Positions 9,219-19,000 of a DNA stretch of 64,000 nt are shown one piece after another (within the stretch, counting starts at the first letter, position 1; every line of letters starts with the position of its first letter). The notes below the pieces were generated by a model, which was not told the origin of the DNA, made no database searches, and worked only from the letters and a program-made list of their open reading frames with translations. Both the position numbers and the translations under genes were made by a program. The stretch comes from Aquiluna sp. (GTDB taxonomy: Bacteria > Actinomycetota > Actinomycetes > Actinomycetales > Microbacteriaceae), in assembly GCA_018402685.1 (NCBI GenBank), contig JAGYIJ010000002.1:124001-188000 (forward strand), read 5' to 3'.

Positions 9219-11903
9219 TTAGTGCCCCGCTAGCTCCCAGTTGGCCCCGATACCTATGTGGACATCAAGTGGGACCGAGAGTTTTGCCACCGAGGACATT
9301 TGCCGGATCGCCATTTCTTGCAAGACATCCAACTCCCCCGGAGCGACTGCAAAAACCAATTCGTCATGAACCTGCAAGAGCAGCTGAGATCTCAGGTTCT
9401 TTTCGACCATCTCGTTTCTAACCGCAATCATCGCAAGCTTCATGATGTCGGCAGCCGTTCCCTGAATGGGCGCGTTTAGTGCAGCTCTTCTGGCGTTTTC
9501 GCGAATCTGGAAGATCTTGGAGTTCAGATCCGGGAACGGGCGCCTTCTGCCATAGACGGTGGTGGTGAAGCCGTTGGCCTTGGCCAACTGAACCACCTGA
9601 TCTAAATAGCGCTTCACTCCCCCGAAGCGCGCAAAGTAGTCGGCCATCAACTGCTTGGCCTCGGCGCCCGTGATTCTCAACTGTCTTGCAAGTCCGTATT
9701 CGCTCAAACCATAGACCAGGCCATAGCTCATTGCCTTCACCTTTGAGCGCATTGCACCACTCACCTCCGAAGGTTCGACTCCGTAGAGCCTGGCTCCGAC
9801 AAAATTGTGCAGGTCTTCACCGATGTTGAAGGCCTCTATCAGCCCCTCGTCCTCGGAGAGGTGGGCCATGATCCGCATTTCAATCTGCGAGTAGTCCGCG
9901 GTCAAAAGGGTTTCAAAGCCTTCACCTGCGACAAATGCAGATCTCAGGCGCTGACCACGCTCGGTCTTGATTGGAATGTTCTGCAGGTTGGGGTTCTCGC
10001 TCGAGAGCCTTCCGGTCGAGGTACCGGTTTGTGAGTATGTGGTGTGGATTCGGCCATCTGTCTCGACCGCTTTCAGCAGGGTCTCGGTGATCTGCCTGAG
10101 TTTGGTGGAGTCTCGGTGGGCCAACAGGCGCTCTAAAAATGGGTGCTCGGTTTGCTCAAAGAGTGTTGTGAGTGCTTCGGCATTGGTTGAGTAGCCCGTC
10201 TTCACGCTCTTGGTGCCCTGCATGCCGAGCTCTTCAAACAAAACGGTTTGCAATTGCTTGGGAGAGGCAAGGTTGACCTCGTGACCTATGATCTCGTAGG
10301 CCTGGCGAGCAATCTCATCGACCTCCTCAGTTAGAGAATCAAACTGGTTCTGCAGCACGGTCTTGTCGACCGCTATGCCCGTGATTTCCATATGGGAAAG
10401 CACTCTTGCCACCGGCATCTCGATGTCTCGATAGACGCCATCCTGGTCATCGGTGACTAATTCCGGCTCTAGAACATGACATAAAACGGCATAGATCCAG
10501 GCGTCCAAGGAAGGATCTGATTCGGCTAGTAGCTGGTTGGCGTCCTGCCTCAGAACGTCAATCCCGGCATACTGCCGGATGAGAGCATCGGGGATTAGAT
10601 CCTTGGTGGTGGGGTCTGTGACATAGGCAGCCAAAAGCGCATCTGCAACTGTCGGCCCAAGTTTTATGCCTTGGGCACTCAGCCTGCGATTTAGGTTTTT
10701 TTGATCCCAGCAGCCAAAACCACCGGCTTCAATGAGCTCTTTGGCCGCTTCGAGCTGCTGACCGTCCCAACTCAGCCGGGTTGATATCGTTGCGGCCCCC
10801 AGTCCAATTAGTCCGGCCTCGGAGAGCTCGACATGCAAAAAGGCTTTTTCGCTCTTGAGGAGCTCCTTGATTTGACCAATGCTGGCAATAGCTGATGGCA
10901 CCGGCTCGGTCGGTAGGTTTTCGATTATTCGTTCGGTGGTTTTGGAAATCGTGGACTCGGCCTCGATGGCTTCAGCTGGAACATTTGCAACTGATGCCAC
11001 ATGCTGAGAGCCATTGCTGCCGCGAAGCTTGAGAACGCGAGTCAGCAAAGTGCGGAAGGAAAGCTTCTCAAAGACCTCTTTGAGCTCCTCCTCGTTCACT
11101 GCCCCCAACTTGAGATCTTCGAGGCTGAAATCAAATTCCAGATCGGTCAAGAGGTGATTCAGCCTTCGGTTTCGAACCGCTAACTCCTGGTGTTCGCGAA
11201 GTGACTCGCCAACCTTGCCAGGGATCTCGGCTGCGTTTTCCAAGATGCCACCCAGTGAGCCATACTGCACAATCCACTTTGCAGCGGTCTTTGGTCCAAC
11301 CCCTGGGATGCCCTTGAGGTTATCCGAGGTCTCGCCAACAAGTGCCGCGAGTTCTGGGTATTGCTTGGCATGAATGCCGTATTTCTCGACCACCGCGGCA
11401 TCATCCATGCGAGCGAGATTCATCACTCCCTTGACTGGGTAGAGGACCGTGACGTTATCGGTAATGAGCTGGAAGGTGTCTCTGTCCCCCGATACCACCA
11501 AGACCCGGTACCCCTTGGCCTCTCCTTGTGTCGCGAGTGATGCAAGTAGGTCGTCGGCCTCGTAGTTTTCTCGGGAAACCGAGGTGATGCGCATTGCCTT
11601 TAGCGCCTCTACCAGCAGCTCCGTCTGGCCAATGAACTCCTCTGGCGTTTCACCACGGGTGCCCTTGTATTCTGGAAGCTCCTGGGTTCTAAAGCTCTCT
11701 CTGGAGACGTCGAAGGCGACGCAGAGGTGGGTTGGTTTTTCACCCTCGAGAATGTTGAGCAGCATCGAGATAAAGCCGTGAATGGCATTGGTGTGTTGAC
11801 CGCTTGCGTTTTTGAAGTTCTCAGGACTGAGTGCGTAGAAGGCTCTGAATGCCAGCGAATGGCCATCAATTAGCAAAAGGGTAGGCTTTTCAGAGGCGCT
11901 CAT
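9219..11903 (-). CDS. polA: DNA polymerase I
   Basis: Pol I fills gaps and removes RNA primers. The 894-residue protein has an N-terminal 5'-3' exonuclease (LLLIDGHSLAFRAF; YEADDLLASLA; VSGDRDTFQL; helix-hairpin-helix GIPGVGPKTA) and a C-terminal family A polymerase (TADYSQIEMRIMAHLSEDE; SKVKAMSYGLVYG; LLQVHDELVF). The middle 3'-5' exonuclease region, near residues 335-480, lacks the metal-binding DxE motif, so proofreading is probably absent, as in many actinobacterial Pol I enzymes. The ATG lies 33 bases from the divergent thioesterase gene, so their promoters must overlap. Confidence 0.97.
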   Translation of the reverse strand: MSASEKPTLLLIDGHSLAFRAFYALSPENFKNASGQHTNAIHGFISMLLNILEGEKPTHLCVAFDVSRESFRTQELPEYKGTRGETPEEFIGQTELLVEALKAMRITSVSRENYEADDLLASLATQGEAKGYRVLVVSGDRDTFQLITDNVTVLYPVKGVMNLARMDDAAVVEKYGIHAKQYPELAALVGETSDNLKGIPGVGPKTAAKWIVQYGSLGGILENAAEIPGKVGESLREHQELAVRNRRLNHLLTDLEFDFSLEDLKLGAVNEEELKEVFEKLSFRTLLTRVLKLRGSNGSQHVASVANVPAEAIEAESTISKTTERIIENLPTEPVPSAIASIGQIKELLKSEKAFLHVELSEAGLIGLGAATISTRLSWDGQQLEAAKELIEAGGFGCWDQKNLNRRLSAQGIKLGPTVADALLAAYVTDPTTKDLIPDALIRQYAGIDVLRQDANQLLAESDPSLDAWIYAVLCHVLEPELVTDDQDGVYRDIEMPVARVLSHMEITGIAVDKTVLQNQFDSLTEEVDEIARQAYEIIGHEVNLASPKQLQTVLFEELGMQGTKSVKTGYSTNAEALTTLFEQTEHPFLERLLAHRDSTKLRQITETLLKAVETDGRIHTTYSQTGTSTGRLSSENPNLQNIPIKTERGQRLRSAFVAGEGFETLLTADYSQIEMRIMAHLSEDEGLIEAFNIGEDLHNFVGARLYGVEPSEVSGAMRSKVKAMSYGLVYGLSEYGLARQLRITGAEAKQLMADYFARFGGVKRYLDQVVQLAKANGFTTTVYGRRRPFPDLNSKIFQIRENARRAALNAPIQGTAADIMKLAMIAVRNEMVEKNLRSQLLLQVHDELVFAVAPGELDVLQEMAIRQMSSVAKLSVPLDVHIGIGANWELAGH

Positions 11904-11936
11904 GGCCCTAAGCCTACTGATTGAAAAGAGTTCAAA

Positions 11937-12365
11937 TTGGCACCTGAATCTAACGAAGCTGCTGCTGCTGCGATGCTTGCCTCAATGCAACGAATGAGCC
12001 TTGGCCCACTGGCCGACAAAATGGGAATCCAGCTTCTCGAGCTCAGCGCCGAGCGAGCAGTGGCAACCATGCCGGTGGAGGGAAACACTCAACCAATTGG
12101 CCTAGTCCACGGCGGAGCATATGTTGTGCTGGGAGAGAGTCTTGGTTCAACCGCTGCCAATGTGCACGCTCAGCCAAATGGCTATGCGGTCGGCATCGAA
12201 ATCAACGCCACCCACCACAAGAGTGCGACTGAGGGGGTTGTTACCGGGACCTGTGAGGCTATCAAGCTCGGAAAAACTCTGACCTCTCACGAGATCAAAG
12301 TCACAAACGAGGCTGGCGAGCTGCTCTCAACGATTCGGATCACGAATCTGATTCGTCAGCGCTAG
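11937..12365 (+). CDS. PaaI-like hotdog-fold thioesterase
   Basis: A 142-residue hotdog-fold acyl-CoA thioesterase of the PaaI/YdiI/EntH type. The active-site region is clear: N(TQPIGL)VHGG near 55-62, then a helix with the catalytic acid in VVLGESLGSTAA. Family members hydrolyse aryl-CoA esters such as 1,4-dihydroxy-2-naphthoyl-CoA in menaquinone synthesis, or phenylacetyl-CoA intermediates; the substrate cannot be read from sequence. I chose the TTG at 11937 because AAAAGAG lies just upstream; an ATG at 11971 would give a shorter protein. Divergent from polA and ending flush against the pdtaR stop. Confidence 0.9.
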   Translation: MAPESNEAAAAAMLASMQRMSLGPLADKMGIQLLELSAERAVATMPVEGNTQPIGLVHGGAYVVLGESLGSTAANVHAQPNGYAVGIEINATHHKSATEGVVTGTCEAIKLGKTLTSHEIKVTNEAGELLSTIRITNLIRQR

Positions 12366-12944
12366 TTACTTCTCTCCGAGCTGCTCAATAACGGCCTTCG
12401 CGACCTGACCCATGGTGAGCCTGCGGTCCATCGAAGCCTTTTGTATCCAGCGGAAAGATTCGGGTTCGGAGAGGTTCATCTTGCTCTGCAATAGCCCCTT
12501 GGCGCGATCCATGAGTTTTCTGGTCTCAAGCCTGTCGCTCAGATCGGCGATTTCGGACTCAAGGGAGGCTAGCTCCTCGTGCCGGGAGAGGGCTATTTGA
12601 ATTGCGGGCAATAGATCTTGAGGTTTGAAGGGCTTGGTTACAAATGCCATTGCTCCAGCCTCGGCGGCTCGGGTGACCAGATCTGTTTGGCTGAAGGCCG
12701 TTAGCAGAACTACTGGAATCTTTAGCTCGGCGATCTTCTCGGCGGCAGTGATACCGTCCATCTTTGGCATCTTGATATCCATCACTACAAGATCCGGGGT
12801 TAGCTCGGTGGCAAGCTTGATTGCTTCTTCACCATCGGCGCCCTCACCGATTACCTCATAGCCGGCTTCTTGCAGGGTTGCCACCACATCCATGCGAATT
12901 AGAGCTTCGTCTTCTACTACTACAACCCTGAGCTTGTCTTCCAT
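12366..12944 (-). CDS. pdtaR: Response regulator with ANTAR RNA-binding domain (PdtaR type)
   Basis: N-terminal receiver domain (VVVVEDEALIRMD acidic pocket; phospho-acceptor Asp in VVMDIKMPKMDG; conserved Lys in AFVTKPFKP) joined to a C-terminal ANTAR domain (RKLMDRAKGLLQSKMNLSE; SMDRRLTMGQVAKAVIEQLG). ANTAR proteins bind paired RNA hairpins and act as antiterminators; the mycobacterial homologue is the partner of the kinase PdtaS. No histidine kinase is nearby. I start at the ATG at 12944 (192 residues); an in-frame GTG at 12977 would add 11 residues. Neither has a clear Shine-Dalgarno. Confidence 0.93.
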   Translation of the reverse strand: MEDKLRVVVVEDEALIRMDVVATLQEAGYEVIGEGADGEEAIKLATELTPDLVVMDIKMPKMDGITAAEKIAELKIPVVLLTAFSQTDLVTRAAEAGAMAFVTKPFKPQDLLPAIQIALSRHEELASLESEIADLSDRLETRKLMDRAKGLLQSKMNLSEPESFRWIQKASMDRRLTMGQVAKAVIEQLGEK

Positions 12945-12993
12945 GGGCACAACTTTATCGTGAGGGGGCAAATCCACTAGACTTGCCTAGCTT

Positions 12994-13075
12994 GCCGGGA
13001 TGGCGGAATGGTAGACGCGTCGCACTCAAAATGCGATGTCCTCTGGGCGTGTGGGTTCGAGTCCCACTCTCGGTA
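12994..13075 (+). tRNA. tRNA-Leu (anticodon CAA)
   Basis: A class II tRNA with a long variable arm. The acceptor stem pairs 12994-13000 with 13068-13074 (two G-U pairs), with discriminator base A at 13075. The anticodon stem TCGCA/TGCGA closes a CTCAAAA loop with anticodon CAA at 13027-13029, and the T arm is GTGGG-TTCGAGT-CCCAC. CCA is not encoded. It decodes UUG. The gene sits between the divergent pdtaR and the convergent pyk. Confidence 0.95.
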
Positions 13076-13085
13076 CAAAATATTT

Positions 13086-13120
13086 AGGGCGATGGGCGAC
13101 CATCGCCCTAAGTCGTTTTT
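13086..13120 (+). terminator. Terminator between tRNA-Leu and pyk
   Basis: A perfect 10-base-pair stem (13086-13095 with 13100-13109) has a GCGA loop and is followed on the plus strand by a short T-run ending at 13120. On the minus strand the tail is A/T-rich too. It lies between the convergent tRNA-Leu and pyk and probably serves both. Confidence 0.8.
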
Positions 13121-13123
13121 GGC

Positions 13124-14566
13124 CTAAATCGCATAGCCGGGAGCGGCCATGTGGACCGCGTCACCGACTCGGTGGACCCGAAGCGCATTGGTTGATCCAG
13201 GGATGCCCGGAGGAGATCCGGCAACGATCACAACTTCATCCCCCACGCGACATTTGCCGGAGGAAAGCACGAGCTCATCCACCTGCTTGACCATGTCATC
13301 GGTGTGCTTGACCTTCTCCACCAAGAATGTCGAGGCGCCCCAAACCAGAGAAAGCTTGCGACGGACGTCCTGGTTAGGCGTGAAGGCCAGAACCTGGACT
13401 CGGGAGCGGAGCCTAGAGACCCTTCTGAGGGTGTCGCCAGATTCAGTGAAAACGCAAACATACTTTGAACCCAAGAGCTCTGCTATGTCCATTGCTGCTC
13501 GAACCACCGCTCCGGAGTGGGTGTGAGGCTTGGTTCCCAGTGCGGGAATGCGCTCCAGACCGTTTTCCTCGGTTGACTCAATGATCCTTGCCATGGTCTG
13601 AACGGTCTCAATTGGGTACTGACCAACCGATGTCTCTCCAGAAAGCATTAGCGCGTCAGCACCATCAAGCACGGCATTGGCAACGTCTGAGGTCTCCGCA
13701 CGAGTCGGCCTCGAGGCGCTAATCATGCTCTCGAGCATCTGGGTTGCAACGATTACGGGCTTGGCCCAGCGCCTAGCGAGCTCGACGGCCCGCTTTTGAA
13801 CTAGCGGAACCTGCTCCAGTGGTAACTCGACTCCTAGGTCACCTCGGGCGACCATCACGCCATCAAAGGCGTCGATGATTTCCTCAAGTGCTGCGACCGC
13901 CTGAGGCTTTTCAATCTTGGCAATAACCGGGATGAACCGGCCCTCTTCGGCCATGATTTCGTGCACTCTAACTATGTCTTTTGCATTGCGCACAAAGCTC
14001 AAGGCAACCAGGTCCGCACCAAGCTTCAGGGCCCAACGCAAATCACCCTCGTCCTTTTCGCTAAGGGCGGGAACATTTACTGCAACACCTGGCAGGTTGA
14101 TGCCCTTGCTGTTCGAACACGGGCCGCCAATCTCAACTTCGGTGATGACCCTGTTGGCTTCGACCTTGGTGGCGCGAAGCTCAAGTCGACCGTCATCGAT
14201 TAGCAATTTGTCGCCAACCTTGACGTCTCCCGGAAGGCCCTTGTGGGTGGTGGAGCAGATCGTCTCATCGCCGATAACGTCATCGGTGGTGATGGTGAAG
14301 GTGGCACCGACAACAAGTTCAATCTTGTCGTCTTGAAACTTGCCAAGTCGGATCTTTGGGCCTTGCAAATCGACCAAGATTCCAACGGCCTTTCCGAGCT
14401 CTTCGGAGGCGGCGCGAATGGTCGCATAGGTGCCCTCGTGAACCTCGTGGCTGCCATGGCTGAGGTTCAGTCTTGCGACATCTGCCCCAGCTTCAATTAC
14501 TGCCTTGGTCTTTTCATAGTCCGCCAGGGCAGGACCGAAAGTTGCGACTATCTTTGCGCGTCTCAT
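13124..14566 (-). CDS. pyk: Pyruvate kinase
   Basis: Converts phosphoenolpyruvate and ADP to pyruvate and ATP, the last step of glycolysis. The 480-residue protein starts MRRAKIVATFGPA and has the substrate and metal residues in VIAKIEKPQAV, VMVARGDLGVE and the helix VIVATQMLESMI, with TRAETSDVANAVLDGADA after it; the C-terminal third is the regulatory domain. Length is typical. The ATG is used, with a weak AAGG about 13 bases upstream; gltD ends 21 bases before it. Confidence 0.97.
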   Translation of the reverse strand: MRRAKIVATFGPALADYEKTKAVIEAGADVARLNLSHGSHEVHEGTYATIRAASEELGKAVGILVDLQGPKIRLGKFQDDKIELVVGATFTITTDDVIGDETICSTTHKGLPGDVKVGDKLLIDDGRLELRATKVEANRVITEVEIGGPCSNSKGINLPGVAVNVPALSEKDEGDLRWALKLGADLVALSFVRNAKDIVRVHEIMAEEGRFIPVIAKIEKPQAVAALEEIIDAFDGVMVARGDLGVELPLEQVPLVQKRAVELARRWAKPVIVATQMLESMISASRPTRAETSDVANAVLDGADALMLSGETSVGQYPIETVQTMARIIESTEENGLERIPALGTKPHTHSGAVVRAAMDIAELLGSKYVCVFTESGDTLRRVSRLRSRVQVLAFTPNQDVRRKLSLVWGASTFLVEKVKHTDDMVKQVDELVLSSGKCRVGDEVVIVAGSPPGIPGSTNALRVHRVGDAVHMAAPGYAI

Positions 14567-14587
14567 TAGTTGCTAATTACCTTTTCT

Positions 14588-16045
14588 TTAGCTGTAAACC
14601 GCAAGCGGCTGATCAGTTGGCTTCACGGGGAATGGCAGCTGCGTCTCGCCTTCGAGATATTCATCAACCGCTGCGGCAGCTGCCCTGCCTTCAGCGATGG
14701 CCCAAACAATCAGGCTCTGACCCCTACCAGCATCTCCGGCTACAAAAACACCATCTTGATTCTGGTAACGATCGTCTCTCAACACATTAGTGCGTGAATC
14801 CAATTCCGTGCCAAGTTGGGACACCAAATGATCCGATTCGTTACCGGTGAAACCGAGTGCGAGTAGCACCAAATCCGCAGGAATGATTCGCTCGGTGCCC
14901 GGAGCCGGGACTCGCTTGCCATCCACAAACTGCGTGTCAGCGACTTTGAGTCCAGTTACCTGGCCATTTTCTGATACGAACTCGACGGTTGAGTGCAAAT
15001 ACTTACGCTCGCCAAACTCCTCGTGGGCACTTGCGACCTCGAAGAGGTTCGGCACCATTGGCCAAGGCTGATCTGCGCTTCTATCCTCTGGAGGCTTCTT
15101 GCCAATCGCGATGGTGGTAACGCTGAGCGCCCCTTGCCTGGTAGCTGTTCCCAGGCAGTCGGCTCCGGTGTCACCGCCACCCAAAATCACAACGTGCTTG
15201 CCCTCGGCGCTGATCTGGTCCTCAACCAAATCCCCGGCAACCGCCTTGTTTGACTGGGCCAGGTATTCCATTGCAAAGTGAACACCGCCTGCTTCTCTGC
15301 CCGCCACATCCAAATCTCTCGGCACTAGCGCACCTGTTGCAACCACCACTGCGTCGTAGCGGAGCTTGATTTCATCCCAGCTGATGTCAACACCGATGTT
15401 CACTCCGGTGCGGAACTTGGTTCCCTCGGCTTCCATCTGAGAGATGCGTCTATCTATGTGGCGCTTTTCCATCTTGAAATCCGGAATCCCATAGCGCAAG
15501 AGGCCACCAATTCGGTCATCGCGCTCAAATACCGCGACAGTGTGGCCGACTCGGGTCAGCTGCTGAGCTGCGGCTAGACCCGCGGGGCCAGAGCCAACGA
15601 CCGCAACGGTCTTGCCGGTGAGGCGCTCTGGAATGCTGGGTATCACGAAGCCCTGGTCAAAGGCATCGTCAATGATCGAGACTTCGATTTCCTTGATGGT
15701 TACCGGCGGCTGGTTAATTCCCAGCACGCAAGCGCTCTCACAGGGAGCCGGGCAAAGCCTTCCGGTGAACTCAGGAAAGTTATTGGTGGCGTGAAGTCTG
15801 TCAATCGCATCGCTCGAGCGACCCAGGTGGACCAGGTCATTCCACTCGGGAATTAGATTCCCAAGCGGACAGCCCTGATGGCAAAACGGAATCCCGCAAT
15901 CCATGCAGCGTGACGCCTGCTGTTTTACGACCTCACCGTTGCGCTCCGCATAAACCTCTTTCCAGTCCTTGATTCTGACCGGAACTGGTCGTCTAGGCGC
16001 GGTTTCGCGCTCGGTGACCTTGAGGAATCCTCTTGGATCAGCCAT
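14588..16045 (-). CDS. gltD: Glutamate synthase (NADPH), small subunit
   Basis: The flavoprotein subunit of GOGAT passes electrons from NADPH to the large subunit. The 485-residue protein has N-terminal Fe-S cysteines (CMDCGIPFCHQGCPLGN and further Cys in RLCPAPCESACVLG), an FAD fold (VAVVGSGPAGLAAAQQL near 148) and an NAD(P) fold (VVILGGGDTGADCLG near 288), and a final FAD segment (GVFVAGDAGRGQSLIVWAI). It overlaps the gltB end by eight bases; a strong GGAGGT sits five bases before the ATG, within gltB. Confidence 0.97.
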   Translation of the reverse strand: MADPRGFLKVTERETAPRRPVPVRIKDWKEVYAERNGEVVKQQASRCMDCGIPFCHQGCPLGNLIPEWNDLVHLGRSSDAIDRLHATNNFPEFTGRLCPAPCESACVLGINQPPVTIKEIEVSIIDDAFDQGFVIPSIPERLTGKTVAVVGSGPAGLAAAQQLTRVGHTVAVFERDDRIGGLLRYGIPDFKMEKRHIDRRISQMEAEGTKFRTGVNIGVDISWDEIKLRYDAVVVATGALVPRDLDVAGREAGGVHFAMEYLAQSNKAVAGDLVEDQISAEGKHVVILGGGDTGADCLGTATRQGALSVTTIAIGKKPPEDRSADQPWPMVPNLFEVASAHEEFGERKYLHSTVEFVSENGQVTGLKVADTQFVDGKRVPAPGTERIIPADLVLLALGFTGNESDHLVSQLGTELDSRTNVLRDDRYQNQDGVFVAGDAGRGQSLIVWAIAEGRAAAAAVDEYLEGETQLPFPVKPTDQPLAVYS

Positions 16046-19000
16046 TGCTCACCTCCAGGATCTGGGTCCAGACCTCATCACCATCGGGTTCGTAGCCGGA
16101 GATAATGGCGTTTTGCTGAATCTCCATCACTCTGGCGTAGTCGCGAGGCAAAACCTTCACGAAGTTGGAAAGCTCTTGATCAAAGTTGTCGAGAATGCTC
16201 TTTGCCAAAACCGAACCGGTCTCAGTGAAGTGCTCCTGAATGATTGCTCTTAGCTCCACAGCATCCTCACCGGATGTGCTGGAGAGGGTGATTTCGCCAA
16301 GCTGGAGTGCCTCACGGTTCACCCTGGCCTCGGAGAGTTTGTAGACATAGGCAATTCCACCGCTCATTCCCGCACCGAGATTGATCCCGGTCTTGCCTAA
16401 AATGATCGCTCTGCCACCGGTCATGTATTCCAGGGCGTGGTCTCCCACTCCCTCAACCACGGCCGTGACACCGGAGTTGCGAACTAGGAAGCGCTCTCCA
16501 ACAATGCCGTTGAGGAAGATTTTGCCCGAGGTCGCGCCGTAGCCAATCACGTTGCCCGCAATCACGTTCTCGCTGGCAATAAAACCTGCACCATCTGGTG
16601 GTCTCACGACGATGGTGCCGCCGGAAAGCCCCTTGCCGACATAGTCGTTGCAGTCCCCAACCACCGTGATCTTGATGCCCCTTGGCACAAAAGCGCCCAG
16701 TGACTGTCCGGCGTGACCTGCGAGCTTGAGTTCCAACGTGTCAGGGTTTAGACCCTGCTCGCCCCAGCGCTGGGTCAGCTCATTGCCGAGCATGGTGCCA
16801 ATGGCCTGCTGGGTGTTGTTGATCTCCGCCTCAATCGTGAAGGGCTTGCCCTCTTTCAGGGCAGGAGCTGCGCTGTCGATGTATGGGAAGTCAAAGTGGT
16901 TCTCGAGCTCGTGGTCTTGGTGAGTGGTGCGACGCATGTTTAGCTCGGTGCCCATGTCCTTCGAGGCAAAAATTGGACTGAGGTCCAAACCATCTGCCTT
17001 CCAGTGGTGAATAGCTTCGTTGACATCAAGCAGCTCAACGTGACCGATGGCCTCATCGAGAGACCTAAAGCCCAACTGCGCAAGGTATTCGCGAATCTCC
17101 TGGGCTAGGAACTCAAAGAAGTTCACGACGTGATCCGCCTGACCCTTGAATCTTGCTCGCAGGTCTGGGTTCTGGGTTGCAACACCAACGGGGCAGGTGT
17201 CCAGGTGGCAAACGCGCATCAGGATGCAGCCCTCAACCACCAGTGGAGCGGTTGCAAAACCGTACTCCTCAGCCCCGAGTAGTGCCGCGATAACAACGTC
17301 CCGACCGGTCTTCATTGAACCATCAACCTGAACCGTGATGCGGTCACGCAACCCATTCAGTAGCAGCGTTTGCTGGGTCTCGGCCAGTCCAAGTTCCCAA
17401 GGGGTGCCGGCGTGCTTGAGTGAGTTCAGTGGGCTAGCTCCGGTGCCGCCATCGTGCCCTGAAATCAAAACCACATCGGCCTTCGACTTAGCAACACCAG
17501 CTGCCACCGTGCCAACCCCAAACTGGCTAACCAGTTTGACGTGGACTCGAGCCTTGCGGTTGGCACGCTTGAGGTCAAAGATCAACTGCTTCAGATCCTC
17601 GATGGAGTAAATGTCGTGGTGAGGTGGTGGGGAGATTAGTCCAACTCCAGGTGTGGAGTGGCGCAACTGAGCAATCCAGGGGTAGACCTTGTGTGGTGGC
17701 AGCTGACCGCCCTCGCCGGGCTTAGCTCCCTGAGCCATCTTGATCTGGATGTCGTCGGCGTGGGTCAGATACATCGAGGTGACACCAAAGCGACCGGAGG
17801 CAACCTGCTTCACAGCAGAGCGGCGCTCTCTGTCCAATAGCCTCTCGACAGACTCTCCGCCCTCACCTGTGTTCGACTTGCCGCCAATTCTGTTCATGGC
17901 AATCGCAAGGGTCTCGTGAGCCTCTGGTGAAATTGCTCCGAGGCTCATCGCTCCGGTTGAGAATCGCTTTACGATCTCCGAGATCGGCTCAACTTCTTCG
18001 ATTGGAATTGGGGTTCTCAGGTCATCGCGGAATTTAAACAGTCCACGAAGCGTCATCAGGCGCTGGGCTTGATCATCTACAGCCTTGGTGTATTGCTTGA
18101 AGATGTCATAGCTTTTTTGCCTAGTGGAGTGCTGAAGCTTAAAGATTGTCTCTGGGTTAAACAGGTGTGGAGGTCCCTCACGGCGCCACTTCATCTCGCC
18201 GCCAACCTCTAGCGGGAGGTGCACAGTCGAAGCTGACTCCAGCGGGTATGCAGCGAGGTGACGTTTTTCGATTTCGATGTGCAGGATTTCGAGCCCAACT
18301 CCACCAAGCTTCGTGATAGTTCCAGTGAAGTAGCGATCAACCAGTTCCTGGCTCAGTCCAATGGCTTCAAAACATTGCGCTCCGCCATAGCTGGCAATGG
18401 TTGAAATGCCCATCTTGGACATGATCTTTAGCACGCCCTTGCCGAGCGCCTTCACCATGTTCTTGCTGGAGCGTTCTGGGGTAATGCCCTGCACCACTCC
18501 GCGAATAACCATGTCCTCTGCGGTCTCGAGAGCGAGGTAGGGGTTGATTCCTGAAGCGCCAAACCCAATCAGGGTCGCCATGTGGTGCACGTCTCTGGCA
18601 TCACCGCACTCGACCACGATGCCCGCTCTTGAGCGGGTTCCCTTGCGGATCAGGTGGTGGTGCATCGCAGAGATGCTCAAAAGCGATGGAATCGGAGCAA
18701 GCTCTCGGTTGGAATCACGGTCGGAGAGAATGATGAATGTCGCACCATCTTCCAGCGCTTGGTCAATCTCCTGGGCCATTGCATCTAGGCGAGCCTCGAG
18801 AGCTTTGGCTCCCTGGTCGACCCGATACAAACCGCTGATTGTCACCGCTTTGCCGATGTCGTTGCCGCGATTGATGTTCTTGATTCTCGCCAACTCGTCG
18901 TTGGTGAGAATCGGGTAATCCAGCACCAGCTGCTTGGCGTGCTCGGGAGTTGCCTCCAAAAGGTTCAATACCGGCCCAATGCTGGTTGTCAGCGATGTGA

